A stretch of DNA of 64,000 nt from Flavobacterium lacustre (lineage in GTDB: Bacteria > Bacteroidota > Bacteroidia > Flavobacteriales > Flavobacteriaceae). A program made the position numbers and the translations under genes. The notes under the pieces are model-generated. The model did no database searches, was not told where the DNA came from, and was given only the letters and a program-made list of their open reading frames with translations. Below, piece by piece: positions 51,442 through 61,050 of this stretch (positions within the stretch are counted from its first letter, which is position 1; every line of letters begins with the position of its first letter). The stretch is from contig NZ_CP114882.2 of assembly GCF_027474525.2 (NCBI RefSeq), forward strand, positions 2,294,001 to 2,358,000, in the 5' to 3' direction.

Positions 51442-52125
51442 ATGAAAAAAGTAATTTTTGCCTTTTTGGCAGTGTCATTTTTGACATTAAATGCTCAAAC
51501 CAAAGAAGAGAATAAAACACAGGATTTTAAAAAATGGCAGGCTCGTTTAAGAGGAATTGCAGTGATTCCTTATGAGAGTGCAAAAATTGGAGTTATTGGC
51601 GGAGACGTAGCAATTTCTAATACTTTTGTTCCAGAATTAGATTTTACTTATTTCTTTACAGAACATTTTGCTGCTGAGTTAATTTTAGGAACTACAAAAC
51701 ATGATGTAAATACAGTAGGGTCTAATATCTCTGCAATTGGAGGCCCTACAAATTACAATGTTGATTTAGGAAGTGTTTATTTATTACCTCCAACATTAAC
51801 GGCTCAATATCATTTTTCACCTTTTGCCGAAAAAGTATTCAAGCCATATGTAGGAGCAGGGGTTAATTATACGATTTTTTATAATGTAGATGAAGGTTCA
51901 ACTGTAAAAAATATTTCTTACAAAAATAATGTAGGCTATGCTTTTCAAGTTGGATTTGATTTGATGTTGAATGAAAAATTCTTCATCAATGTTGATGCTA
52001 AAAAGTTATTCTTAAAAACAGATGTAACTGTTGATGCTTCAAATTTAGCACCGGGATTAAGTATTCCTGCAGATGTAACCATCAATCCATTAGTATTAGG
52101 AATGGGTGTAGGAATGAAATTCTAG
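51442..52125 (+). CDS. OmpW family outer-membrane protein
   Basis: A 227-aa outer-membrane beta-barrel of the OmpW type, an eight-stranded barrel thought to admit small hydrophobic molecules. Signal peptide MKKVIFAFLAVSFLTLNAQ; then barrel strands such as FVPELDFTYFFTEHFAAELILG, the OmpW hallmark PPTLTAQYHFSPFAEKVFKPYVGAGVNYTIF, FQVGFDLMLNEKFFINVDAKK and the C-terminal PLVLGMGVGMKF ending in Phe, as expected for BAM recognition. It is monocistronic with its own terminator. Confidence 0.94.
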   Translation: MKKVIFAFLAVSFLTLNAQTKEENKTQDFKKWQARLRGIAVIPYESAKIGVIGGDVAISNTFVPELDFTYFFTEHFAAELILGTTKHDVNTVGSNISAIGGPTNYNVDLGSVYLLPPTLTAQYHFSPFAEKVFKPYVGAGVNYTIFYNVDEGSTVKNISYKNNVGYAFQVGFDLMLNEKFFINVDAKKLFLKTDVTVDASNLAPGLSIPADVTINPLVLGMGVGMKF

Positions 52126-52146
52126 ATTTAGTTAATTTCAAATTAG

Positions 52147-52182
52147 AAAAAAGTCATTATCCATAACATAATGACTTTTTTT
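52147..52182 (+). terminator. Intrinsic terminator after OmpW gene
   Basis: An 8-bp GC-containing stem (GTCATTAT / ATAATGAC), extendable by A/T pairs, is followed by TTTTTTT. Confidence 0.85.
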
Positions 52183-52259
52183 ATGCCATTTTTTTAGGTA
52201 TTTAAAGGGCTGGTAAACTAAATTCGAATTAATTTAGAATTTACTGTTTGATGATTTAG

Positions 52260-52267
52260 TATCTTTG
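52260..52267 (+). promoter_or_regulatory. -7 promoter box of VF530 gene
   Basis: TATCTTTG fits TAnnTTTG and ends only 4 bp before the ATG at 52272, so transcription would begin at or within a few bases of the start codon. Confidence 0.5.
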
Positions 52268-52271
52268 CAAA

Positions 52272-52502
52272 ATGGAAAATTTAAAATCAAAAGACCCGCT
52301 TCACGGAATCACGCTGCAAAAAATCGTTGAATATTTAGCGGATTATTACGGATTTGATACCTTGGGCGAATTGATTAAAATTAAATGTTTTAATGAAAAT
52401 CCAAGTGTGAAATCCAGTTTGACCTTTCTAAGAAAAACAGATTGGGCCAGAAAAAAAGTCGAAGAATTGTACCTCAATACGATTACAAAGAATAGAAATT
52501 AA
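52272..52502 (+). CDS. VF530 family (DUF2132) DNA-binding protein
   Basis: A 76-aa protein of the VF530/DUF2132 family. KDPLHGITLQKIVEYLADYYGF and NPSVKSSLTFLRKTDWARKKVEELY are the two conserved halves, covering the whole protein. The known member VF530 from Vibrio fischeri has a DNA-binding-like helical fold; the biological role is not settled. It is a short stand-alone gene, and the -7 box is placed just before the ATG, suggesting a nearly leaderless mRNA. It is convergent with the DUF3575-like gene at 52504, with one base between the stops. Confidence 0.92.
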   Translation: MENLKSKDPLHGITLQKIVEYLADYYGFDTLGELIKIKCFNENPSVKSSLTFLRKTDWARKKVEELYLNTITKNRN

Positions 52503-52503
52503 A

Positions 52504-53055
52504 TCAATTTAAGCGATACGAAATCATAACGCCACCTCTGTAAGGCAACCATTCTCCGCTTTTATTGTAATCTTTAGCTTTATCGTATCGTTCGCCAGTA
52601 CTGATGTAATACCCTTTGTAAAAGCCTTGTTGATTTCCGCCACCCAAAAAGCAATCTAACCCAAATTTATCGTTAATCTTGGTTTGATATCCAATGGTTG
52701 CTCCCATAACATATCCAAATCCTTTTTCGTATTTACCTGTATTCAAATAGTTCCATTTTTGAAAATTGAACAGCGTCGCACCAAGGTGAGCACCAACATA
52801 AAAACCATTGTATTTTTCATGAAAATGATACCTGTATTCAGGAATAAAAGTGTAAAACTGTCTTGGATTTCCTTTGATTGATTTCCATGGTGAAGCTAAA
52901 ATATCAAATTGAAAGGTTGATTTTTTACCAATACTCGTTTCAATACCTACATTTGGAATCGTCAATAAAGTTGTAAATGCATTTACTTTTAGATTAGTTT
53001 GGCTTTGTATTTGAACCGAAAAAACAAGAATAAAGAGGACGAAAATCTTTTTCAT
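52504..53055 (-). CDS. DUF3575-like outer-membrane protein
   Basis: A 183-aa exported protein: signal peptide MKKIFVLFILVFSVQIQSQ, then TNLKVNAFTTLLTIPNVGIETSIGKK and FIPEYRYHFHEKYNGFYVGAHLG, both typical of the DUF3575 group of small beta-barrels, and a final aromatic strand (GGVMISYRLN). Its function is unknown; in Bacteroidota, DUF3575 proteins are often associated with outer-membrane or fimbria-like loci, but none is adjacent here. It is a convergent pair with the VF530 gene. Confidence 0.82.
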   Translation of the reverse strand: MKKIFVLFILVFSVQIQSQTNLKVNAFTTLLTIPNVGIETSIGKKSTFQFDILASPWKSIKGNPRQFYTFIPEYRYHFHEKYNGFYVGAHLGATLFNFQKWNYLNTGKYEKGFGYVMGATIGYQTKINDKFGLDCFLGGGNQQGFYKGYYISTGERYDKAKDYNKSGEWLPYRGGVMISYRLN

Positions 53056-53153
53056 AAAATGGGGGAATAAATTGGACTGAAATTCTCAGCAAATATAGAG
53101 ATATAGAACATATGAAATAGGTTCTTTTTCAGTTCCGTAACTTTTTAATAATC

Positions 53154-53702
53154 TCATTTATTTAAAAGGGAATAAATAACACTATCTAAAAAACGACCTT
53201 CAAAAAATTCATTTTCTTTCAGATGTGCTTCTTTTACAAATCCATTTTTCTCTAAAACTTTTGCGGAAGCATTATTTTCAGGATCAATAACAGCTTCAAT
53301 CGAATGCAGTTGCATCCCTTTAAAACCATATTTGACAACTTCTTTTACAGCCTCAGAAATTATGCCTTTTCCACTAAATTCAGGAAGCAGCATATAGCCA
53401 ATTTCTGCTCGATAATGTTCTGGTTTAATTCTGTAATGTCCAATAACACCAATTAGTTTTGGATTTCCTTTTTGAGTAATCGCCCAATTGATGCCTTCGT
53501 TATTTTCTATTTTAGCATCCATCATTGCAATATGTTCAAGCGCATCTTCAATAGTTTTTACCAAAGGTCTTGGTATATATTTCATCGTTTCTGGATTCGA
53601 ACGCAACGCAATTATTTCGTTTACATCTTTTACATCGACTCTTCTTAAAAATAAACGTTCGGTTTCAAGATTTGGAAAAGGAGAAAAATTAATGGCTAGC
53701 AT
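53154..53702 (-). CDS. GNAT family N-acetyltransferase (RimJ/RimL-like)
   Basis: A 182-aa acetyltransferase with the GNAT fold. It begins LETERLFLRRVDVKDVNEIIAL, shows IGVIGHYRIKPEHYRAEIGYML, then the acetyl-CoA pyrophosphate-binding region PEFSGKGIISEAVKEVV and the C-terminal VDPENNASAKVLEKNGF motif typical of RimJ/RimL-type enzymes. Such enzymes acetylate N-terminal amines of ribosomal proteins or small amines; the substrate is unknown here. It starts 18 bp after the aldose epimerase stop on the same strand. Confidence 0.93.
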   Translation of the reverse strand: MLAINFSPFPNLETERLFLRRVDVKDVNEIIALRSNPETMKYIPRPLVKTIEDALEHIAMMDAKIENNEGINWAITQKGNPKLIGVIGHYRIKPEHYRAEIGYMLLPEFSGKGIISEAVKEVVKYGFKGMQLHSIEAVIDPENNASAKVLEKNGFVKEAHLKENEFFEGRFLDSVIYSLLNK

Positions 53703-53720
53703 ATTATTTTTTTTAGCGTA

Positions 53721-54572
53721 TTAAAGAATTTCAATACTGAATTTAGCTTGAAAAGTCTGGTCTTTGTCTAAAACCTGAATGCCTTCTTTTTCAAATAAAT
53801 TACCCGAGTTTTCATTTGTGTCTGAATATCCAAACCATGGCTCAATGCATAAAAAAGGCGCATTCATTTTGGTCCAAATCCCTAAACTTGGAAAATCTTC
53901 GAAATGAATGGTTAATACAGGATTTGAATCCTCTAAAATGGTCAATGCATTCGATTGTAATTTTTTGAAAATTAAGGCATCATTTTCAAACAAATCATAT
54001 GTCAACGGAATTTGCTTCTGTTTCGGTTGAATGGTTGCCGTCTTGTTCGAAATTAAATCATTTTCTAAAAGATAATATTCTAAAGGCTCTTCTTTTTCGA
54101 ATGCAATTGAATAATTTTCGAAATTTCCCGCTAAAGCAAAAGCCGGGTGAGCTCCGATAGAAAAAGGCATTTTTGATTTTCCGGTATTAATTACTTTGTA
54201 TTCAATGTCTAAATTTGAATTATGCAGTGTGTAAATTAATTGCAATTCAAATTCAAAAGGATATTTTTTTAAAGTTTCCATTGAAGATTTTATGGAGAAA
54301 GTGGCACTGTTTTCTTTTTTTTCAATTAACTCAAATGTCATATCTCTGGCAAAACCGTGTCGGGAAAGATGATATTGGGTTCCTTCATATAAAAACGAAT
54401 TGTTTTTTAGAGTTCCCACAATTGGAAACAAAACCGGAGAATGTTTTCCCCAAAAATCTGGATTTCCTTCCCAAATGTATTCTTTATTATTGTTGCTTTT
54501 CAAAGAGATTAATTCCGCACCAAAAGGATTAATTTCAGCCGATAGATTCGAGTTTTTAATAGTTGTAGTCAA
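53721..54572 (-). CDS. Aldose 1-epimerase family protein
   Basis: A 283-aa cytoplasmic beta-sandwich enzyme of the galactose-mutarotase family, probably interconverting sugar anomers. Indicators are LSAEINPFGAELISLKSNNNKEYIW, FWGKHSPVLFPIVG, the catalytic-region LSRHGFARDM (His), SIGAHPAFAL (His) and the C-terminal CIEPWFGYSD with the catalytic Glu. It belongs to the LacX-like branch. It precedes the GNAT gene by 18 bp. The sugar substrate is uncertain. Confidence 0.93.
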   Translation of the reverse strand: MTTTIKNSNLSAEINPFGAELISLKSNNNKEYIWEGNPDFWGKHSPVLFPIVGTLKNNSFLYEGTQYHLSRHGFARDMTFELIEKKENSATFSIKSSMETLKKYPFEFELQLIYTLHNSNLDIEYKVINTGKSKMPFSIGAHPAFALAGNFENYSIAFEKEEPLEYYLLENDLISNKTATIQPKQKQIPLTYDLFENDALIFKKLQSNALTILEDSNPVLTIHFEDFPSLGIWTKMNAPFLCIEPWFGYSDTNENSGNLFEKEGIQVLDKDQTFQAKFSIEIL

Positions 54573-54742
54573 AATAGGTTCCGGTTAATTTTAAAAATCA
54601 TTTATAGCGTAAATATATTTGATAATTTTCAATAAAAGCGGAGATTACTTCAAATTTTGTTGTCTTAAGATTTTCTCAATTTTTATAGAAATAGTTTAAA
54701 ATCCTCTTTTTTTTCATTTATTTGTGAAATAAACAAAATATA

Positions 54743-57010
54743 ATGAAAAACACCCGTTTCACAGTCATTTTACACTTGACTTTATTAGTAGCAATTTCGT
54801 CTGTTTGGGCGCAAGAAACACCTTTAAACCCAGCAAACAACTCTGTTTCAAAGTATGATTATCATGATGCTTTTGCGCCATTTTTTTATACCAAAAATGG
54901 AACAAATACCCGTTCAGCCAGCGGACAGCCCGGAGCTGAATATTGGCAAAACAGAGCCGATTATCAATTGACGGCTAAATTGAATGAAAAAAGCAACGAA
55001 ATTTCAGGAACCGGAATTATAACCTATACCAACAATAGTCCGGATAAAATGAATTTTGTTTGGATGAATTTAGATCAAAATTTATTCAAATCAGATTCCC
55101 GCGGAAATGCACTTGTTCCTCTTACCGGTAGCCGAAATGGTGCGCAAGGTCAAGTTTTTGATGGCGGACACAAAATAAAATCGGTAAAAGTGATTTCAGT
55201 AACTAAAGGAAAATCTACTGAAACGGAAGCAAAATTCACGATTAGTGACACCAGAATGCAGGTTTTTCTTCCGCAAGAATTAAAATCTAAAGGTGGTAGT
55301 GTAAAAATTAAAATTGACTTTTCATTTATTGCTCCTTTTGAAGGATCGGATAGAATGGGAGTTTTGGAAACTAAAAACGGCAAAATTTTTACCATTGCCC
55401 AGTGGTATCCTCGCATGTGTGTGTATGATGATGTAAGAGGTTGGAATGTGAATCCGTACTTGGGTGCTTCGGAATTTTATCTGGAATATGGCGATTTTGA
55501 GGTGAGCATTACAGCGCCTTCAAATCATATTGTAGTTTGTTCCGGTGAATTGACAAATCCTGCTGCAGTGTACAGTATTGAAGAGCAAAAGCGTTTAGCT
55601 CAGGCAAAACTAAGTGATAAAACAGTTTTAATTCGTTCTGCGGATGAAGTGAACAGCCTTTCAAAATCAGTTTCCGGGGCTACAAAAACTTGGAATTATA
55701 AAATAAAAAATGCCCGCGATATTTCTTGGGCTTCTTCTGCAGCTTTTATTTTAGATGCTGCCAAAATCAATTTACCAAGTGGGAAAAAATCATTGGCAAT
55801 TTCGGTTTATCCTATCGAAAGTGCCGGTAATGATGCTTGGGGACGTTCTACAGAATATACAAAAGCATCGATAGAAAATTATTCGAAAAGATGGTTAGAA
55901 TATCCTTATCCGGCCGCGACAAACGTAGCAGGGAATGAAGGTGGAATGGAATATCCAGGAATTGTTTTTTGTGGTTGGGAGTCAAAAGGGGAAGATTTGT
56001 GGGGTGTTACCGATCATGAATTTGGACACATTTGGTTTCCAATGATTGTGGGTTCAAACGAGCGTTTATTTGCTTGGATGGATGAAGGTTTTAATACTTT
56101 TATCAATTCATTGAGTTCGGTTGATTTTAATAATGGTGAGTACAAAGCAAAACCATCCGATTTGCACGAGCAAGCGGATTATTTTACAAATCCAGAAAAT
56201 GAGACTATAATGAGTTCTCCGGATAATATGAAGGAAGCTAATATTGGTCTTTTATGTTATGCTAAACCAAGTTCAGGATTGGTCATGTTGAGAGAACAGG
56301 TTTTAGGACCAGAACGTTTTGATTTGGCTTTGAGAACTTATATAGAACGTTGGGCTTACAAACATCCACAACCGGATGATTTTTTCAGAACCATTGAAAA
56401 TGTTGCAGGAGAAGATTTAAGTTGGTTTTGGAGAGGTTGGTTTCAATACAATTGGCGTTTAGACCAAGGAATTAATTCGATAAAATATGTCAAAAATGAT
56501 CCTAAACTAGGTGCTGTAATTTCGATTGAAAACTTTGATAAAATGGCCATGCCAATAATTTTAGACGTGAAAACGAAAAGCGGAAAAATTACTCGCATAA
56601 AATTGCCGGTTGAAATTTGGCAGCGAAATATAGATTGGTCTTTCAAACACAATTCTACAGAAGAAATTGAAAGCATCACAATTGACCCTGATCATGTGTT
56701 TCCGGATTATAATGAAAGTAACAACACTTGGTCTGCTGACAAAGGGTTAATCGAAAAAGATATTATTCTTGATGGGTATTTAGGAATATATTCTACAAAA
56801 ATGGCACCTGTAAAAATTACTTTTTCTGAGAAAAATGGTGTTCTCAATGCTTTGATAACTAATTATCCAGGTTTTTCGGTGGAATCAATTGGAAAAAATA
56901 CTTTTGAATCGAAATTGGCAGGACTTAAATTTGAATTTAACGATAGTTTAAACGGATTTGATATGGTTTTACCTGATGGTAAAAAGATACCGTTTACAAA
57001 AGATAAATAG
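54743..57010 (+). CDS. M1 family metallopeptidase
   Basis: A 755-aa secreted zinc aminopeptidase-type protein of family M1. Signal peptide about residues 1-23 ([24 protein letters not shown]). The N-terminal beta-saddle domain precedes the catalytic domain with the exopeptidase motif [15 protein letters not shown] (H425, E426, H429) and the third ligand E448 (DEGFN), spacing x18 as required. The C-terminal domain includes a [17 protein letters not shown] segment. All catalytic residues are present, so it should be active in the periplasm or outside the cell. It has its own terminator. Confidence 0.95.
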   Translation: MKNTRFTVILHLTLLVAISSVWAQETPLNPANNSVSKYDYHDAFAPFFYTKNGTNTRSASGQPGAEYWQNRADYQLTAKLNEKSNEISGTGIITYTNNSPDKMNFVWMNLDQNLFKSDSRGNALVPLTGSRNGAQGQVFDGGHKIKSVKVISVTKGKSTETEAKFTISDTRMQVFLPQELKSKGGSVKIKIDFSFIAPFEGSDRMGVLETKNGKIFTIAQWYPRMCVYDDVRGWNVNPYLGASEFYLEYGDFEVSITAPSNHIVVCSGELTNPAAVYSIEEQKRLAQAKLSDKTVLIRSADEVNSLSKSVSGATKTWNYKIKNARDISWASSAAFILDAAKINLPSGKKSLAISVYPIESAGNDAWGRSTEYTKASIENYSKRWLEYPYPAATNVAGNEGGMEYPGIVFCGWESKGEDLWGVTDHEFGHIWFPMIVGSNERLFAWMDEGFNTFINSLSSVDFNNGEYKAKPSDLHEQADYFTNPENETIMSSPDNMKEANIGLLCYAKPSSGLVMLREQVLGPERFDLALRTYIERWAYKHPQPDDFFRTIENVAGEDLSWFWRGWFQYNWRLDQGINSIKYVKNDPKLGAVISIENFDKMAMPIILDVKTKSGKITRIKLPVEIWQRNIDWSFKHNSTEEIESITIDPDHVFPDYNESNNTWSADKGLIEKDIILDGYLGIYSTKMAPVKITFSEKNGVLNALITNYPGFSVESIGKNTFESKLAGLKFEFNDSLNGFDMVLPDGKKIPFTKDK

Positions 57011-57024
57011 TAATTGTATTTCAT

Positions 57025-57067
57025 AAAAAAAAAGACTTGTAGTACTATGCTACAAGTCTTTTTTTTT
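57025..57067. terminator. Bidirectional terminator between M1 peptidase and aguA
   Basis: An 11-bp perfect stem AAGACTTGTAG / CTACAAGTCTT with A-run and T-run on either side serves the M1 gene (+) and the convergent aguA (-). Confidence 0.93.
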
Positions 57068-57093
57068 ATGGATTTTATTTTTTAGTTCTGCGT

Positions 57094-58134
57094 CTATTCC
57101 GGAATTTGTTGACTTAAGCAGTGTAAAGTTCCAAAACCCCAAATAAAATCTACAGCACTAATTCCGATAATTTCTCTATTTGGAAAACAATCTGCCAAAA
57201 TATTTAAAGCAATTCTGTCGTTACTGTCGTTGAAAGTAGGAACCAAAACGCAAGTGTTCAAAATCAGGAAATTTGCATAACTGGCCGGTAATCGTAATCC
57301 ATCAAAATCCAATCGTTTGGGCATAGGCAATTGAACTATTTTTGGTGATTTTCCGTTTTCTAATTTTGCATTTTGTAAACGTTTTAAATTGTCCTGTAAA
57401 GGTTTGTAATTGCTGTCATTTGAATCTGATTCTACAATGGTCACAATCGTATCTTCATTTACAAATCGACATAAATCATCAATATGTCCGTGTGTGTCGT
57501 CACCTTCAATACCATCGCCTAACCAAATTACATTGGTAATCCCAAGATATTCTTTGAAAACCGCTTCGTAATCGGCTTTAGTGAAATTTGGATTTCGTAC
57601 CTGAATATCTGGATGCATCAAACATTCTTCGGAAGTTAATAAAGTCCCGCAGCCGTTTGTATCAATAGCGCCACCTTCAACAATCACAGGTTTTCCTTTA
57701 TATAGTACAGATGTGACAGGGATATTTAGAAATTCGCCCACTTTTGCAGGAACAAACTTGTCTAATTGAATGTTTTTATATTTTGCCCAACCATTAAAAT
57801 TAAAATTCAAGGCTTCTCTTTGGTTTCCGTTTTTTACGATTATCGGACCAGAATCACGCATCCAACTTCTGTTAGTTTTGTGTATAATATAAGAAACATT
57901 TGCTAATGCAACATGAGCGGTCTCCAGCATGGTGTTGACTTTCTCTTTTTGGTTTTCATCGGCAACAACCAAAAAAACTTGTTCAAAAGTGGCTACCTTT
58001 TTGATAAATTCAACAAAAGCCCATTGTACGGCTTCGTATTTTCCGGGCCAGTCTTTGCCGTTGTGCGGAAAACAAAGTAAAATACCTTGTTGTTTTTCCC
58101 ATTCAGCAGGAAATCTTCTATTAGATGTGCTCAT
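57094..58134 (-). CDS. aguA: Agmatine deiminase
   Basis: A 346-aa enzyme converting agmatine to N-carbamoylputrescine, from the guanidino-modifying fold. It has the WMRDSGPIIV motif (active-site Asp), GGAIDTNGCGTLLTSEECL, GDDTHGHIDDLCRFV (active-site His) and the catalytic cysteine C339 near the C terminus (GTLHCLSQ). N-carbamoylputrescine is the substrate of the amidase encoded at 59924, so the two complete the agmatine-to-putrescine route. They flank an opposite-strand lipoprotein gene and therefore do not share a transcript. A TATATTTG box lies about 26 bp upstream. Confidence 0.95.
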   Translation of the reverse strand: MSTSNRRFPAEWEKQQGILLCFPHNGKDWPGKYEAVQWAFVEFIKKVATFEQVFLVVADENQKEKVNTMLETAHVALANVSYIIHKTNRSWMRDSGPIIVKNGNQREALNFNFNGWAKYKNIQLDKFVPAKVGEFLNIPVTSVLYKGKPVIVEGGAIDTNGCGTLLTSEECLMHPDIQVRNPNFTKADYEAVFKEYLGITNVIWLGDGIEGDDTHGHIDDLCRFVNEDTIVTIVESDSNDSNYKPLQDNLKRLQNAKLENGKSPKIVQLPMPKRLDFDGLRLPASYANFLILNTCVLVPTFNDSNDRIALNILADCFPNREIIGISAVDFIWGFGTLHCLSQQIPE

Positions 58135-58159
58135 AAATTAGTTCTAAATATAAAGGATG

Positions 58160-58167
58160 CAAATATA
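58160..58167 (-). promoter_or_regulatory. -7 promoter box of aguA
   Basis: TATATTTG on the minus strand fits TAnnTTTG, 25 bp upstream of the aguA ATG. Confidence 0.5.
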
Positions 58168-58326
58168 ATCAATCATTAGATTCAAAGCCATACTAGAATG
58201 GTTCAATTATTTTAGAATTGAGTTTTTAAATTTAGTACGAATAGTTTTAGTAAAGATTACATAATATAGGCTTAATTGACACTTAAGTCTCACTAATTAT
58301 TTTTGGTAAAATTTAAAATTAAAATT

Positions 58327-59850
58327 ATGATAAAGTATGGTTTAACATTATTTACGGCTGTTATGGTATTGTCAAGCTGTGAAAATGAAAATTCTCAAGT
58401 AAATTCAGAAAATGTAATTAATGAAAACGCAGCCACTTTCAAAGAGATTGGTACTATCACTATTGGTGCAACTGGAGCTGCTGAGATAAGCGCTTATGAT
58501 GAAGTGAGCAAAAAATTATTTACAGTTAATAATAGTGGTACTAATAAAATTGATGTTATTGATTTATCAAATCCGTCTACTCCGGTTCTTCTGGCTAGTA
58601 TAGATTTAGTAACATATAATGGAGCCGCAAATAGTGTTGCTACTTATAATGGAAAATTAGCGGTTGCGATGGAATCTACTGTAAGCAAACAGGATTCAGG
58701 GAAAGTTTTGGTTTTTGATACCACTACTTATAGTTTAATAAAACAAATTACCGTAGGTGCTTTGCCGGATATGATCACTTTTTCTGCTGATGGGAAATTT
58801 ATTTTAACGGCAAACGAAGGAGAACCAAATGATGATTATTCAAAAGATCCTGACGGAACTGTATCTATAATTGAAGTTAGCAACAATTATGCGGTTACGA
58901 CTTTAGATTTCAGCAGTTTTAGCAGTCAATTGAGTACGCTTAAAGCAAATGGGTTTAGAATTGCAAGTCCAACAAATAATTTCGCCTCAGATATTGAGCC
59001 GGAATACATAACTATTTCATCTGATTCTAAAACGGCTTGGGTAACTTTGCAGGAAAATAATGGTGTAGCTAAAATTGATTTGACGACTAAAAAAATCACA
59101 AATGTTTTTCCATTAGGGTTTAAAGATTATAATCTTACCGAAAACATAATGGATATTAGCGATAAAGATGCTGGGTTTTTGCCTAATCCTTGGAAAGCAA
59201 AAGGGATGTTTCAACCTGATGCAATCAGCAATTTTGAAGTAAATGGCACAACTTATTTTGTTACAGCCAATGAAGGTGATGCAAGAGAATACAGTGCTTT
59301 TGTTGATGTAAAAAGAATTAATGATGTTTCGGTTATTCTTGACCCAACGATTTTCCCCAATGCTGCAACACTAAAAGTTGATACTAACATGGGAAGATTG
59401 AATATTAATACTAAAATGGGCGATACAGATGGAGATGGTGATTTTGACGAATTAGTTTCTTTTGGAGCACGATCATTTTCAATTTGGAATGGAAGTACAG
59501 GGAAAATAGTATTTGACAGCAAAAATGATTTAGATAAAAGAGCACAAGATTTAGGCGTTTATGATGATAAACGTAGTGATGACAAATCGGTAGAGCCAGA
59601 ATCGGTTGTTGTTGTGAAAATGGGAACTAAAAATATACTGTTTGTAGGTTTAGAAAGAGCCGATGCATTACTGGTTTATGATGTGACTAATCCAGTTTCT
59701 CCAGTGTTTTTACAAAGTTTAAAAACCGGAGATGCTCCCGAAGGATTACTTTTTATTCCTGCTGAAAAGAGTCCTACCAAAAGAAGTTTGGTTGTTGTAA
59801 GTAGTGAAGGAGATGGTTCTGTTAAAATATTTCAACCGGATTTGAATTAA
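58327..59850 (+). CDS. Choice-of-anchor I domain lipoprotein (beta-propeller)
   Basis: A 507-aa outer-membrane or periplasmic lipoprotein. The ATG at 58327 begins a lipoprotein signal peptide (GLTLFTAVMVLSSCENEN); the in-frame codon at 58303 precedes an unlikely leader. The remainder is the choice-of-anchor I type beta-propeller seen beside alkaline-phosphatase-like proteins: EISAYDEVSKKLFTVN, GALPDMITFSADGKFILTANEGEPN, DIEPEYITISSDSKTAWVTLQENN and TGDAPEGLLFIPA. The DTDGDGDFDE segment may bind calcium. The gene lies on the + strand between the two agmatine genes and has its own terminator. Its function is not established. Confidence 0.88.
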   Translation: MIKYGLTLFTAVMVLSSCENENSQVNSENVINENAATFKEIGTITIGATGAAEISAYDEVSKKLFTVNNSGTNKIDVIDLSNPSTPVLLASIDLVTYNGAANSVATYNGKLAVAMESTVSKQDSGKVLVFDTTTYSLIKQITVGALPDMITFSADGKFILTANEGEPNDDYSKDPDGTVSIIEVSNNYAVTTLDFSSFSSQLSTLKANGFRIASPTNNFASDIEPEYITISSDSKTAWVTLQENNGVAKIDLTTKKITNVFPLGFKDYNLTENIMDISDKDAGFLPNPWKAKGMFQPDAISNFEVNGTTYFVTANEGDAREYSAFVDVKRINDVSVILDPTIFPNAATLKVDTNMGRLNINTKMGDTDGDGDFDELVSFGARSFSIWNGSTGKIVFDSKNDLDKRAQDLGVYDDKRSDDKSVEPESVVVVKMGTKNILFVGLERADALLVYDVTNPVSPVFLQSLKTGDAPEGLLFIPAEKSPTKRSLVVVSSEGDGSVKIFQPDLN

Positions 59851-59868
59851 TATTCCTTATTTAAATAT

Positions 59869-59905
59869 AAAAAGCCTGTTAAGTTAATACTCAACAGGCT
59901 TTTTT
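59869..59905. terminator. Bidirectional terminator between lipoprotein gene and aguB
   Basis: A stem AAGCCTGTT / AACAGGCTT with flanking A and T runs and a 12-nt loop. The T-runs on both strands fit the two convergent genes. Confidence 0.85.
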
Positions 59906-59923
59906 ATTGGTTGCAAGAACGGT

Positions 59924-60811
59924 TTAATCAATAGCTCTTTTTGTAATATCGCCAAAAGCATCAATTCTTCTGTCTCTGAAAAACGGCCAGTTCTGACGTA
60001 CATTTTCCTGTAAATCTAAATCAACTTCGGCAATCAAAATTTCTTCTTTGTCATGTGAGGCTTGCGCCAAAATTTCTCCTTGTGGTCCCGCAATAAACGA
60101 AGATCCCCAAAACTGAATTCCAGCTGTATCCGGCAAGTATTGCTCTAAACCAATTCTATTTGCTGCCGCAACATATACACCATTGGCAACCGCATGACCT
60201 TTCATCACATTCATCCAAGCGCCATGTTGGTTTTCTCCGTATTGTTCTTTTTCTAATGGATGCCAACCGATTGCTGTTGGGTAAAACAACACATCAGCAC
60301 CTTGCAAAGCCGTTAATCGGGCTGCTTCTGGATACCATTGATCCCAACAAATCAGGGTTCCTATTTTTCCTTTATTGGTAGGAAAGGCTTTAAAACCTAA
60401 ATCACCTGGCGTGAAATAGAATTTTTCATAAAAATGAGGATCGTCCGGAATATGCATTTTGCGGTACAATCCAGCTTCGGAACCATCAGTATTTATAATG
60501 TAAGCGCTATTATGGTAAATTCCGGCCATTCTTTTTTCGAAAAAAGGAACGATGATTACTACTCCTAATTCTTTTGCCAAAGCGCTGAAAGCAATAAAAG
60601 AAGTGCTGTATAATGGCTCTGCCAAGGCAAAATTATCAACATCTTCGCTTTGACAGAAATAATGACTGCTGTATAATTCGGGTAACGAAATGACTTCGGC
60701 TCCTTGATTTGCAGCATCACGAACCCAACTTAAACATTTTTTTAGGTTGTTTTCGGCAACATCATTGAGATTCAATTGAATAACGGCTATTTTGTATTTC
60801 TTGTTTGGCAT
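59924..60811 (-). CDS. aguB: N-carbamoylputrescine amidase (carbon-nitrogen hydrolase)
   Basis: A 295-aa nitrilase-superfamily enzyme hydrolysing N-carbamoylputrescine to putrescine, CO2 and ammonia. The Glu-Lys-Cys triad is visible as E45 (SLPELYSSH), K118 (YRKMHIPDD) and C155 (LICWDQWYPEAAR). The CWDQWYPEAARL stretch and the C-terminal FFRDRRIDAFGDI motif match the AguB branch rather than general nitrilases. It completes the pathway with aguA at 57094. Arginine decarboxylase, the previous step, is not in the window. Confidence 0.95.
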   Translation of the reverse strand: MPNKKYKIAVIQLNLNDVAENNLKKCLSWVRDAANQGAEVISLPELYSSHYFCQSEDVDNFALAEPLYSTSFIAFSALAKELGVVIIVPFFEKRMAGIYHNSAYIINTDGSEAGLYRKMHIPDDPHFYEKFYFTPGDLGFKAFPTNKGKIGTLICWDQWYPEAARLTALQGADVLFYPTAIGWHPLEKEQYGENQHGAWMNVMKGHAVANGVYVAAANRIGLEQYLPDTAGIQFWGSSFIAGPQGEILAQASHDKEEILIAEVDLDLQENVRQNWPFFRDRRIDAFGDITKRAID

Positions 60812-60955
60812 AAGGCAAAAATTTAGAGTGCAAAAATAGGTATTTTTATAAAGAATAGGGATAATGCGAATTGGATTTTTTATGAATTACTGTTCAGGAG
60901 AAGTATTTTCAGAACTTGAGATTTTGAATTATACACCATTTTATTTAATGACAAA

Positions 60956-61002
60956 CCTCCATTAAAAGAAAAAGAGCGGTGCTGATTTCTTTTTAATGGA
61001 GG
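60956..61002 (-). terminator. Hairpin downstream of M42 peptidase
   Basis: A 12-13 bp stem CCTCCATTAAAA / TTTTTAATGGAGG with one bulged base and a 20-nt loop, about 50 bp past the M42 stop codon. On the minus strand only TTTGTC follows, so it is a possible terminator or an mRNA-stabilising stem-loop. Confidence 0.5.
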
Positions 61003-61050
61003 TAAGTGAATTAGCATTTAATGCTGGCGTACCTTAATAGTACTGCAGGA

